NCBI GenBank assembly: GCA_032622095.1
Contig: CP136066.1
Coordinates: 7,839,784 to 7,903,783 of the forward strand
Source: Siphonodentalium dalli
Taxonomy: Eukaryota > Mollusca > Scaphopoda > Gadilida > Siphonodentaliidae
DNA: 64,000 bases
Direction of reading: 5' to 3'
In this document: piece after piece, positions 36,240-49,427 of the stretch
Layout of the letters: the number at the start of each line of letters is the position of its first letter
How positions within the stretch are numbered: the stretch's first letter is position 1
The notes under the pieces: generated by a model
Database searches by the model: none
What the model was told of the DNA's origin: nothing
What the model saw: only the letters and a program-made list of their open reading frames with translations
Made by a program: the position numbers and the translations under genes

Positions 36240-38040
36240 TATGTGGATTATGTGCATATTTTACGTTGTATGTGGATTATATACATATTTCACTTTGTAT
36301 GTGGATTATGTGCATATTTCACTTTGTATGTGGATTATGTGCATATTTCACTTTGTATGTGGATTATGTGCATAGTTCATTTTGTAGGTGGATTATGTGC
36401 ATATTTCATTTTGTATGTGGATTATGTACATTTTTAACTCTGTATGTGGATTATGTGCATATTTCATTTTGTATGTGGATTATGTACATTTTTAACTCTG
36501 TATGTGGATTATGTGCATATTTCATTGTGTATGCGGATTATGTGCATATTTCATTGTGTATGTGGATTATGTGCATATGTCATTGTGTAGGTGGATTATG
36601 TGCATAGTTCATTTTGTAGGTGGATTATGTGCATATTTCATTTTGTATGTGGATTATGTACATTTTTAACTCTGTATGTGGATTATGTGCATATTTCATT
36701 GTGTATGTGGATTATGTGCATATTTCATTGTGTAGGTGGATTATGTGCATATTTCATTGTGTAGGTGGATTATGTGCATATTTCATTGTGTAGGTGGATT
36801 ATGTGCATATTTCATTGTGTAGGTGGATTATGTGCATATTTCATTGTGTAGGTGGATTATGTTCATATTTCATTTTGTAGGTGGATTATGTGCATATTTC
36901 ACTTTGTATGTGGATTATGTGCATATTTCACTTTGTATGTGGATTATGTGCATATTTCATTTTGTATGTGGATTATGTGCATATTTCACTTTGTATGTGG
37001 ATTATGTGCATATTTCACTTTGTATGTGGATTATGTGCATATTTCACTTTGTATGTGGATTATGTGCATATTTCACTTTGTATGTGGATGATGTGCATAT
37101 TTCACTTTGTAGGTGGATTATGTGCATATTTCACTTTGTATGTGGATGATGTGCATATTTCACTTTGTATGTGGATGATGTGCATATTTCACTTTGTATG
37201 TGGATTATGTGCCTATTTTACTTTGTATGTTGATTATGTGCATATTTCACTTTGTATGTGGATTATGTGCATATTTCACTTTGTATGTGGATTATGTGCA
37301 TATTTCACTTTGTATGTGGATTATGTGCATATTTCACTTTGTAGGGGGATTATGTGCATATTTCACTTTGTATGTGGATTATGTGCATATTTAACTTTGC
37401 ATGTGGATGATGTGCATATTTCACGTTGTATGTGGATTATATGCATATTTCACTTTGTATGTGGATTATGTGCATATTTCACTTTGTATGTGGATTATGT
37501 GCATATTTCACTTTGTATGTGGATTATGTGCATAGTTCATTTTGTAGGTGGATTATGTGCATATTTCATTTTGTATGTGGATTATGTACATTTTTAACTC
37601 TGTATGTGGATTATGTGCATATTTTATTTTGTATGTGGATTATGTACATTTTTAACACTGTATGTGGATTATGTGCATATTTCATTGTGTATGTGGATTA
37701 TGTGCATATTTCATTGTGTATGTGGATTATGTGCATATGTCATTGTGTAGGTGGATTATGTGCATAGTTCATTTTGTAGGTGGATTATGTGCATATTTCA
37801 TTTTGTATGTGGATTATGTACATTTTTAACTCTGTATGTGGATTATGTGCATATTTCATTGTGTATGTGGATTATGTGCATATTTCATTGTGTAGGTGGA
37901 TTATGTGCATATTTCATTGTGTAGGTGGATTATGTGCATATTTCATTGTGTAGGTGGATTATGTGCATATTTCATTGTGTAGGTGGATTATGTGCATATT
38001 TCATTGTGTAGGTGGATTATGTGCATATTTCATTGTGTAG
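36240..38040. repeat. Higher-order repeat pair with 1,160-bp offset (40 units)
   Basis: The marker CATAGTTCATTTTGTAGGTG followed by TACATTTTTAACTCTG occurs at 36371 and 36603, and again 1,160 bp later at 37531 and 37763. The matched segments run from about 36240-36870 and 37400-38030. A further related copy lies near 41750-42200, so this higher-order block has spread at least twice. Confidence 0.75.
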
Positions 38041-41000
38041 GTGGATTATGTGCATATTTCATTTTGTAGGTGGATTATGTGCATATTTCATTTTGTAGGT
38101 GGATTATGTGCATATTTCATTTTGTATGTGGATTATGTACATTTTTAACTCTGTATGTGGATTATGTGCATATTACACTTTGTGTGTGGATTATGTGCAT
38201 ATTTCACTTTGTATGTGGATTATGTGCATATTTTACGTTGTATGTGGATTATATACATATTTCACTTTGTATGTGGATTATGTGCATATTTCTCTTTGTA
38301 TGTGGATTATGTGCATATTTCACTTTGTATGTGGATTATGTGCATATTTCACTTTGTATGTGGATTATGTGCATATTTCACTTTGTATGTGGATTATGTG
38401 CATATTTCACTTTGTATGTGGATTATGTGCATATTTCACTTTGTATGTGGATTATGTGCATATTTCACTTTGTGTGTGGATTATGTGCATATTTCACTTT
38501 GTGTGTGGATTATGTGCATATTTCACTTTGTATGTGGATTATGTGCATATTTTACGTTGTATGTGGATTATATACATATTTCACTTTGTATGTGGATTAT
38601 GTGCATATTTCTCTTTGTATGTGGATTATGTGCATATTTCACTTTGTATGTGGATTATGTGCATATTTCACTTTGTATGTGGATTATGTGCATATTTCAC
38701 TTTGTATGTGGATTATGTGCATATTTCACTTTGTATGTGGATTATGTGCATATTTCACTTTGTATGTGGATTATGTGCATATTTCTCTTTGTATGTAGAT
38801 TATGTGCATATTTCACTTTGTCGGTGGATTATGTGCATATTTCTCTTTGTATGTGGATTATGTGCCTATTTTACTTTGTATGTTGATTATGTGCATATTT
38901 CACTTTGTATGTGGATTATGTGCATATTTCTCTTTGTATGTAGATTATGTGCATATTTCACTTTGTCGGTGGATTATGTGCATATTTCTCTTTGTATGTG
39001 GATTATGTGCCTATTTTACTTTGTATGTTGATTATGTGCATATTTCACTTTGTATGTGGATTATGTGCATATTTCACTTTGTATGTTGATTATGTGCATA
39101 TTTCACTTTGTATGTGGATTATGTGCATATTCACTTTGTAGGTGGATTATGTGCATATTTCACTTTGTGTGTGGATTATGTGCATATTTCACTTTGTAGG
39201 TGGATTATGTGCATATTTCTCTTTGTATGTGGATTATGTGCATATTTCTCTTTGTATGTGGATTATGTGCATATTTCACTTTGTATGTGGATTATGTGCA
39301 TATTTCACTTTGTAGGTGGATTATGTGCATATTTCTCTTTGTATGTGGATTATGTACATATGTCATTGTGTAGGTGGATTATGTGCATATTTCACTTTGT
39401 ATGTGGATTATGTGCATATTTCACTTTGTATGTGGATTATATACATATTTCACTTTGTAGGTGGATTATGTGCATATTTCTCTTTGTATGTGGATTATCT
39501 GCATATTTCTCTTTGTATGTGGATTATGTGCATATTTCACTTTGTATGTGGATTATGTGCATATTTCACTTTGTATGTGGATTATGTGCATATTTCACTT
39601 TGTATGTGGATTATGTGCATATTTCACGTTGTATGTGGATTATGTGCATATTTCACTTTGTATGTGGATTATATACATATTTCACTTTGTAGGTGGATTA
39701 TGTGCATATTTCTCTTTGTATGTGGATTATGTGCATATTTCACTTTGTATGTGGATTATGTGCATATTTCTCTTTGTATGTGGATTATATACATATTTCA
39801 CTTTGTATGTGGATTATGTGCATATTTCTCTTTGTATGTGGATTATGTGCATATTTCTCTTTGTAGGTGGATTATGTGCACATTCACTTTGTATGTGGAT
39901 TATGTGCATATTTCTCTTTGTAGGTGGATTATGTGCATATTTCTCTTTGTAAGTGGATTATGTGCATATTTCACTTTGTAGGTGGATTATGTGCATATTT
40001 CACTTTGTATGTGGATTATGTGCATATTTCACTTTGTATGTGGATTATGTGCATATTTCTCTTTGTATGTGGATTATGTGCATATTTCACTTTGTATGTG
40101 GATTATGTGCATATTTCTCTTTGTATGTGGATTATGTGCATATTTCACTTTGTATTTGGATTATGTGCATATTGAACTTTGTATGTGAATTATGTGCATA
40201 TTGAACTTTGTATGTGAATTATGTGCATATTTCACTTAGCAGGTGGATTATGTGCATATTCCTCTTTGTATTTGGATTATGTGCATATTTCACTTTGTAT
40301 GTGGATTATGTGCATATTTCACTTTGTATGTGGATTATGTGCATATTTCATTTTGTATGTGGATTATGTGCATATTTCACTTTGTATGTGGATTATGTGC
40401 ATATTTCACTTTGTAGGTGGATTATGTGCATATTTCACTTTGTATGTGGATTATGTGCATATTTCACTTTGTATGTGGATGATGTGCATATTTCACTTGT
40501 ATGAGGATTATGTGCATATTTCACTTTGTATGTGGATTATGTGCATATTTCACTTTGTATTTGGATTATGTGCATATTGAACTTTGTATGTGAATTATGT
40601 GCATGTTGAACTTTGTATGTGAATTATGTGCATATTTCACTTTGCAGGTGGATTATGTGCATATTCCTCTTTGTATGTGGATTATGTGCATATTTCACTT
40701 TGTATGTGGATTATGTGCATATTTCACTTTGTATGTGGATTATGTGCATATTTCATTTTGTATGTGGATTATGTGCATATTTCACTTTGTATGTGGATTA
40801 TGTGCATATTTCACTTTGTAGGTGGATTATGTGCATATTTCACTTTGTATGTGGATTATGTGCATATTTCACTTTGTATGTGGATGATGTGCATATTTCA
40901 CTTTGTAGGTGGATTATGTGCATATTTCACTTTGTATGTGGATGATGTGCATATTTCACTTTGTATGTGGATGATGTGCATATTTCACTTTGTATGTGGA

Positions 41001-42902
41001 TTATGTGCTATTTTCACTTTGTATGTTGATTATGTGCATATTTCACTTTGTATGTGGATTATGTGCATATTTCACTTTGTATGTGGATTATGTGCATATT
41101 TCACTTTGTATGTGGATTATGTGCATATTTCACTTTGTATGTGGATTCATGTGCATATTTCACTTTGTATGTGGATTATGTGCATATTTCACTTTGTATG
41201 TGGATGATGTGCATATTTCACTTTGTAGGTGGATTATGTGCATATTTCACTTTGTATGTGGATGATGTGCATATTTCACTTTGTATGTGGATGATGTGCA
41301 TATTTCACTTTGTATGTGGATTATGTGCCTATTTTACTTTGTATGTTGATTATGTGCATATTTCACTTTGTATGTGGATTATGTGCATATTTCACATTGT
41401 ATGTGGATTATGTCGATATTTCACTTTGTATGTGGATTATGTGCATATTTCACTTTGTAGGTGAATTATGTGCATATTTCACTTTGCAGGTGGATTATGT
41501 GCATATTCCTCTATGTATTTGGATTATGTGCATATTTCACTTTGTATGTGGATTATGTGCATATTTCACTTTGTATGTGGATTATGTGCATATTTCATTT
41601 TTTATGTGGATTATGTGCATATTTCACTTTGTATGTGGATTATGTGCATGTTTCACTTTGTAGGTGGATTATGTGCATATTTCACTTTGTATGTGGATTA
41701 TGTGCATATTTCACTTTGTATGTGGATTATGTGCATATTTAACTTTGTATGTGGATGATGTGCATATTTCACGTTGTATGTGGATTATATGCATATTTCA
41801 CTTTGTATGTGGATTATGTGCATATTTCACTTTGTATGTGGATTATGTGCATATTTCACTTTGTATGTGGATTATGTGCATATTTCATTTTGTATGTGGA
41901 TTATGTGCATAGTTCATTTTGTAGGTGGATTATGTGCATATTTCATTTTGTATGTGGATTATGTACATTTTTAACTCTGTATGTGGATTATGTGCATATT
42001 TCATTTTGTATGTGGATTATGTACATTTTTAACTCTGTATGTGGATATGTGCATATTTCATTGTGTATGTGGATTATGTGCATATTTCATTGTGTATGTG
42101 GATTATGTGCATATGTCATTGTGTAGGTGGATTATGTGCATAGTTCATTTTGTAGGTGGATTATGTGCATATTTCATTTTGTATGTGGATTATGTACAAT
42201 TTTAACTCTGTATGTGGATTATGTGCATATTTCATTGTGTATGTGGATTATGTGCATATTTCATTGTGTAGGTGGATTATGTACATTTTTAACTCTGTAT
42301 GTGGATTATGTGCATATTTCATTGTGTAGGTGGATTATGTGCATATTTCATTTTGTAGGTGGATTATGTGAATATTTCATTTTGTATGTGGATTATGTAA
42401 CATTTTTAACTCTGTATGTGGATTATGTGCATATGTCATTGTGTAGGTGGATTATGTGCATATTTCATTGTGTAGGTGGATTATGTGCATATTTCATTGT
42501 GTAGGTGGATTATGTGCATATTTCATTTTGTAGGTGGATTATGTGCATATTTCATTTTGTAGGTGGATTATGTGCATATTTCATTTTGTATGTGGATTAT
42601 GTACATTTTTAACTCTGTATGTGGATTATGTGCATATTTCATTGTGTAGGTGGATTATGTGCATATTTCATTTTGTAGGTGGATTATGTGAATATTTCAT
42701 TTTGTATGTGGATTATGTACATTTTTAACTCTGTATGTGGATTATGTGCATATGTCATTGTGTAGGTGGATTATGTGCATATTTCATTGTGTAGGTGGAT
42801 TATGTGCATATTTCATTGTGTAGGTGGATTATGTGCATATTTCATTGTGTAGGTGGATTATGTGCATATTTCATTGTGTAGGTGGATTATGTGCATATTT
42901 TC

Positions 42903-44815
42903 GCGAGGATATGATGGATATTTCGGTTTCATTTCTTCTGACTGGACTCTTGTGCCAGTATTCAGTAATGGCTGGATACTGAATGAATTATTAAATTTTA
43001 TTTATTATGATATGTATTTACTATTTATTTTATGATTAAGTTATATATATGATATAACATATTTTAGTATTGCTGTGTGAATTTGTGTGAGTAACATAGC
43101 CTGACGTAGGTCTATTAAGTTAAATCATGTTCAATCGTGTCTCGATAGATAGCTTGATACCATGCCATTGATCATAGACAACAATGATGATCTCACGCTT
43201 AGCAGTGTCAATCCCTTAATTTTATCATTCAATATTTATTTTTGGACTTTTTAATTACAATTAACAAATTGTTTTACAAATGCACTGGTATTGTTATTTA
43301 CCTTATTTTCCCCAACCATCATGTGCATATATTATAAATTATATATGATGATATACTAGTCGTAGTAATATTAGTAGTATATACCACAATATTCTAAGTT
43401 ATCTAAAATTGTAATTACAAAAGCTGAATATATGTTATTACTATGTGATGTGTAATGTAATCAATTATTGAAAAACTGATAGTTACATAATGTGTTGAAT
43501 AGTTCAAACTGTAAAGTTTAACTTAAGCAGAGCATAGTATAATAGCTACCATATGGTGGGTCGTTCCCATCCTGGGGCTATTGATGTCGTGGATACATTC
43601 AATGCTATTTTGCTATGTTGCATGCGAAGAGGTAGACTACTTGAGACCTGGCGGTAGATACATTCATACCAAGTATTCAACTTTTTTTTATCTAAACTTC
43701 GACAATTTAGCCAAATACATGATTTTATATCAGTGATGATTGATGTCACAAAATTCCTTACTGTATGAGGACCCGGATAAATGTAGTATAAATTAACAAT
43801 TAAAGACTTTAAAAAGCCCGATAAGGAGCGTTTGTGATTATATAAAATTAATATTTAATGTATTTCACTTTCGACAGGGAAATATGATAGCTACTTCAGT
43901 GAAATAAGCTGCGTAGAGTTATATGGGGTATGTCAACATGACTGACATTCACCGCATTTGCAGATGTCTGCATCAAGTAGAATGGTGCTATATTAGCGGA
44001 CTGTGAGCTACTTATTTAAGGGGCATAACCTACTGTGTGCGGAAACTATATATTTGAAAATGATATATTATGGCAAATATTTACACGTACATCCAAACTA
44101 TAAATGTATCGGTCCCTATTTTAAAATAAAATGAATCCGCTGTACAACGAGCTACCTATCGAATTAATATTCAGCTGTCCGTGTCATAATAATAATATTA
44201 TTTATATAGTGCTTACTCCGTAGTGTGGACTAAGCACATTACATGATATAAAATAGACATTAAACATGTATAACCAACAGGAAATACATGAACGAGTCAT
44301 CGTTTGTCCTTTGCTTGATTCTGCGGATACATGCGTTTAAATAGGCGAGTCATGTAACAAATAAGCAGAGCAGATAGACATCATTCCATTCATTTGTACT
44401 AACACTATAACTATGTTAGATAATTTAAATAAATGTCATTAACATTTCCATGGGATCCCCTTATGGCATTAATAGTCTCATCACAGATGATTTTGATAAA
44501 TCACCAACATGCAAATTGGCCCTATTCCTTTACTTTTAACATGAGTTATGGTACCATGGTGACAGATGAATTACCTGGGTATTAAAATATACTCATTCTG
44601 TTGAAGTTGCATTGACACATATACTCTTAATGTTTTATTCATGGATGACCCTCTAATTGTTTGCCAGTACCACCCAGGACAGTGTGTGTTTACCTCAACT
44701 ATTTGAGTTTCTTGTTTTTGGAATTCGTTTGATGAATACAGTTGGAGAAATCGAGCACAAATACATCTGGTGAAATAAAAGAGGTATGTGTGGCTTGGGA
44801 ATGACTGTCGGAACA
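42903..44815. other. Gene-free region right of the satellite
   Basis: The satellite stops at TATTTTCGCGAGG. Just beyond is an acceptor-like TTTCATTTCTTCTGACTGGA with CTCTTGTGCCAG ending at 42959, followed by an open stretch, but no supporting exon was found. The rest is AT-rich with frames under 70 codons. The string ATTATTTATATAGTGCTTAC at about 44198 resembles a dispersed repeat word common in marine invertebrates (recalled, not checked). Confidence 0.45.
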
Positions 44816-45276
44816 CATATGTGACCCGCCATATCAAATCCAGTCGGAAGTCGGGATTTTTTTTACCCTGTGCCAATGCATTCTCTTATATATGCGAGTC
44901 GACCATAGGTCGCCTCGCATATATAAGAGAATGCATTGGCTTAACAATTTTTTATCATGTTTTTTAAATAAATGATTCTTACAATTTTTAGGACATAAAA
45001 TAAAAAAACATCCATTACCCTGCAGGGAGCCCCATACATATATAGAAGCACATAGAAGAGTTCGGCTGCTCATGTTTGTGATCAAGTAAACATGTATGGG
45101 TGAAATTATAAAATTGTTAAAGAATACAAAAATTTTTTATTAAAATTGTTAGGCCAATGCATTCTCTTATACATGCGAGGCGACCTATGGTCGACTCGCA
45201 TATATAAGAGAATACATTGGCACAGGGTAAAAAAATCCCGAATTCCGACTGGATTTGATATGGCGGGTCACATATG
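44816..45276. mobile_element. MITE, 461 bp, nested double-hairpin core
   Basis: The outer ends are inverted: CATATGTGACCCGCCATATC on the left, and GATATGGCGGGTCACATATG on the right, extending through CAAATCCAGTCGGAA. TA on each side may be the target duplication. Inside lies the CCCTGTG...CACAGGG element (44866-45227) with two ~69-bp hairpins (44872-44940 and 45153-45221), the same plan as 9334-9613. Short minus-strand frames crossing it are not genes. Confidence 0.85.
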
Positions 45277-48200
45277 AACATTTATAGAAGATGTCATCGC
45301 GTTTAAGTACACTTTCGCCACAAATTAATGCTTTAAAATGTTGATTTTATAACTTGGTCAAAGGCATCTGAGCAGATAGGGGCGATGACGACCCGATTTC
45401 TTCGGCAGTTTTCGGTAGATTCCGATACGTCGCTTCGTTCAATTTCGCCGAGTGATTTGTCAAATAAAAGGGAACTTCATTGCCATTAAGAAACACCGGA
45501 GAATATTATGGCTGAAATGATATATTTCTATATTTCGTTAGGGTTTTGATAGTTGGTGTGGTTTTAACCAAAATCGATCTGTTTAACCGTGCCACTGGTA
45601 TAGTCTATATACTATGGTAATTTCGTATTTCCCCCATGGGCCTGTGGTTGCATCTCACATGGAAGGTTGGGCAGTATGACATTTATGTCATCATACTGCA
45701 AGCGGACAAACTCTGACTTAAATTCAGTTATCACGGTCACCATAATGCCCTCCTATAACGACATAATGCCCTCCTATAACGACATAATGTAAAACACTTG
45801 ACGATTGTGACATGAATGGCAATTATATAACCTGGGTCGATATAACGATATAACCTGGGTCGATATAACGATATGACCTGGGTCGAGATGATAACATGTC
45901 CAGATGTTCGCAATGACTCTGACGAAACAGATGATCAGACCGTCGCAGTCAGATACACCTGAAACATCAAATGGAGGATGATCGAGGAAGCAAGCTAATT
46001 ATTCTTCCTTCCCCAGATCGTCTGGATACAGGAAGGCCTCGATCCAACATTGATTTATAAAACAAAACCATAACATGCAATATAAATATGCATTATAAGA
46101 CATTGTCTCGTCTCATAATCCAGGCGCTCGGTGCATGAAAATGTAAGAATTGCACAACTTATGATAAAATCATGAAACTTCGCACATAATTATGTTCATG
46201 ATAGACCCCATCGATATATGGTCCTCCTTAGCAAAGGTTGCTAGGCAACTACCCGAAAGTATAAGATGTTCATATATGGATGGATTACAGTATTTCATTA
46301 AACTTTAGTTGTTTTGAATTACATATTTGAGGTCTAGTTGTGACCGGAGTGTATCATATCGCGTTAAACGATAACAATGTGCACGACGCGTATAAAGGGG
46401 CCGCCGCTGAATATAGGCTTTGTCTAAGATCCAAATATGCTCTTCCGACGCTGAATAAAGGCCTGTTTCAGTTATTTTGTAGCACTTTTCCGGCCGGATT
46501 ATATCGACTATTTAATACTTACATATTCCTCTTTGACGACCATATCAGCAATCAAACTGGAAACGCCAAAGGTAATTGCATTCATAATGGATGAACGTTT
46601 GGTTACATATGTTGGTGTTTTTCATTTTTATGAGATTTATAAGTAAACAATGCCTTGTTTTCATTTCGATTTGTCGCGCTATTAGAAAATGTATGTAAAC
46701 GATCGTATCATCACTTTACCTTATTATATCACGGTAAGTTATATATCCAGATTAATCGTGGACATGTCAGTTGATCAATCGCATTCAGGGGTTCACGTGA
46801 AAGCCAGGGTTCACCTGAATGCCAGGGACTTGGTCCATAACAGTATCAAGCCAAATGATACGCCAAATGTCGCGAAAATAACAACTGAAGAGTAATAACG
46901 TTGCTTTATAAAAGTCCCACTTAATTTTCGAAACCCACATATCACATTATATAAAATATATGCCATATTATATACCATATGGAAGATGAAGCCCCAACAT
47001 ATTGTATTATCAACGTATTCGGTGTAATTAAACTGTGAACATGTTATTTGTGTTGAGACACCGACGTCTGTTTTGCGCTCAAGTTTCATCTACGCTGTTC
47101 TGCAAAGTTTATTATTTTCAATGGGAGGGGAATAACGCCATATCTTAAAGATATTGAGTTATACCCCTTCGATTAAATATAAACTATAGTTTGAATAATA
47201 TTGCATTCAGGGAGCAGCAACGGGGGAATGTTTCTGTGAGTTCAGCTATATTCTATTACTCTATGGACACCTTCTGATGCACATATGTTCCAAATTATTA
47301 TGAATTATAGTATTTTAATCATACTGTATGGCATAGATCGTTATTAAAACCGTATATAGAGGCTCTATAAAAATAATAATCGGTGTCTCGAAAATTAAAT
47401 GGGCCTTAAACAACATGTGTTTGCTACCATCAGCATCAAGCAATTCGGCAGGACCACTTAAACTGGTGGTTATATTTGGCAGTCACCGGTGCCCCGTACA
47501 GGGTTTATCAGACACCCATTACTTTGACTGTCTATTCGCCGTCCTGCAAGAGCGTGTCAAAATCGATAGCTAGGACCACTTGATATTGTTCTTAGTCCAC
47601 TCATAAATATCGCATAAATATCGTGTTATGATCAGGATCGTACGCCTTGTAATTAAGTATATGATACAGTACAGTACATAAAGAGTATGTGATACGCAAA
47701 ACACTAAACACCGGGGAGACCACAGTAAATGAACTTTCGTTAAAATTGCACCATATTGTTCTCAACTGAACGACATATAGCGCTCGAAAATCCTTGTCAC
47801 TCAACATTTCGGTTTTGAGTGGGTAACCGTGAATATCTCTCCGCACACTATGTGCGTGCTGTATATAAACAAATGGTCAGGTCACAGAGTGTGTTTTGTG
47901 GATACTATATCGCATTCATACTGTCATTATACCATACTGTATATAGTATATTATTGATGAAATTCATAATTTAATAACTTTTATTTCTAAATTAAAACCT
48001 GCACCAAGGCCAACCGTGCCTTTAACAAGGCTTATTACGCTCGTTTATTGGCGTTTACATTATGTCAATAATGTTGATTTTTGGTTTGTGATAAGCTATG
48101 CCAATTACAAATAACAGAAATGAAAAATATTCTATAATTACAATCATGGGTATATAATATATGATTTTGAGCGCGTTACCATTTCTGACTATGGTTTTCT

Positions 48201-48674
48201 TTTTGGTTATGGTTATGATTGGCGTCACCGCTGTCCCCATACATGGTTTGACAGACATCCATTACTTTGACTGTTTATTCGCCGTGCTGCAAGGTCGCGT
48301 CAATATTGATGGATGTGGTATCGAAGGCTTGGTTACCATTACCTCGGTCATTGATTCTCGGTGTAATATAGTTCAATATTCATTGCTGATTATAATATGA
48401 CTTGTTTCCGATCGTCATCGCCGATAGTTCTATAGGTTATAAACAACACACGATGTTCCATGGGCGACAGTGTTAACTATAAGTCACAATGGGTTGAGCC
48501 AAACGTTGAGCTTTAAATGAATGATATATAGTGCGTATGTCATTTGCAGAATGAGGTCCACAGAGGGTACATTCTTGCCCAGATAATCCCGGATGATACA
48601 TTCAACTAACTCCCTTAGTTATTCGAAGCTTTCGAGAACCAGCCCCCTCCCCAATCATGGATTATGGTCGAACA
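45277..48674. other. Gene-poor region with small repeats
   Basis: At 45735-45890 there are short tandem copies of CATAATGCCCTCCTATAACGA and of ATAACCTGGGTCGATATAACG. Two related coding-like segments at 47455-47575 and 48195-48320 are listed separately. Other frames are 92 codons or shorter and unrecognised. The hairpin arm shared with 1276 lies at 48549-48567. Confidence 0.5.
47455..48320 (+). other. Two diverged copies of a coding-like segment
   Basis: The segments near 47455-47575 and 48195-48320 are related, about 740 bp apart, and both stay open in the same frame. One encodes HYFDCLFAVLQERVKID and then a stop; the other encodes HYFDCLFAVLQGRVNID and continues within an ORF at 48161-48400 that starts with a hydrophobic stretch (LPFLTMVFFLVMVMIGV). 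Several differences are synonymous (CTA/TTA, GTC/GTG). I recognise no family. They may be exon duplicates or pieces of a dispersed repeat. Confidence 0.35.
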
Positions 48675-49427
48675 TGTTATAGTATGTTATAGTATGTTAT
48701 AGTATGTTATAGTATGTTATAGTATGTTATAGTATGTTATAGTATGTTATAGTATGTTATAGTATGTTATAGTATGTTATAGTATGTTATAGTATGTTAT
48801 AGTATGTTATAGTATGTTATAGTATGTTATAGTATGTTATAGTATGTTATAGTATGTTATAGTATGTTATAGTATGTTATAGTATGTTATAGTATGTTAT
48901 AGTATGTTATAGTATGTTATAGCATGTTATAGCATGTTATAGTATGTTATAGTATGTTATAGTATGTTATAGTATGTTATATTATGTTATAGTATGTTAT
49001 AGTATGTTATAGTATGTTATAGTATGTTATAGTATGTTATAGTATGTTATAGTATGTTATAGTATGTTATAGTATGTTATAGTATGTTATAGTATGTTAT
49101 AGTATGTCATAGTATGTCATAGTATGTCATAGTATGTCATATTATGTTATAGTATGTTATAGTATGTTATAGTATGTTATAGTATGTTATAGTATGTTAT
49201 AGTATGTTATAGTATGTTATAGTATGTTATAGTATGTCATAGTATGCTATAGTATGTTATAGTATGTTATAGTATGTTATAGTATGTTATAGTATGTTAT
49301 AGTATGTTATAGTATGTTATAGTATGTTATAGTATGTTATAGTATGTTATAGTATGTTATAGTATGTTATAGTATGTTATAGTATGTTATAGTATGTTAT
49401 AGTATGTTATAGTATGTTATAGTATGT
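48675..49427. repeat. 10-bp satellite (AGTATGTTAT)n, about 75 copies
   Basis: Perfect decamer repeats run almost unbroken. Sparse variants include AGCATGTTAT (48921-48940), ATTATGTTAT (48981 and 49141) and a run of AGTATGTCAT units (49101-49140). The clustered variants show recent local copying. The flanks are single-copy. Confidence 0.97.

Larger units (their letters stand above)
31441..42902. repeat. 29-bp satellite, block 3 (~395 copies, 11.5 kb)
   Basis: This is the main block. The consensus has no stop codon in any forward frame, so a continuous frame reads through three successive units as a 29-residue peptide starting YVDYVHISLCMWIMC. This explains ORFs up to 310 codons (38099-39031). 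Many breaks come from GTAGG and TTTAAC variants that create TAG or TAA. Variants are clustered: TTCTCTTTG between about 31.7 and 40 kb, and TTCATTGTGTAGG at 36.7-36.9, 37.7-38.1 and 42.2-42.9 kb. This pattern suggests local unequal exchange or gene conversion. Single-base phase slips are rare (for example near 41146 and 42044). Confidence 0.97.

Noticed and set aside
28046-42902. CRISPR array
   Set aside because: The 29-bp units are directly contiguous with no unique spacers, and the sequence is eukaryotic.
42925-42960. Downstream exon acceptor right of the satellite
   Set aside because: The polypyrimidine-AG match is fair and the frame after it is open, but one acceptor-like string with no donor or homology is not enough to annotate an exon.
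29218-43035. Many long plus-strand ORFs (up to 310 codons) encoding YVDYVHISLC-type repeats
   Set aside because: The 29-bp satellite consensus has no stop codon in any forward frame, so long frames arise automatically. Overlapping frames encode the same peptide cycle, and stops appear freely through common unit variants.
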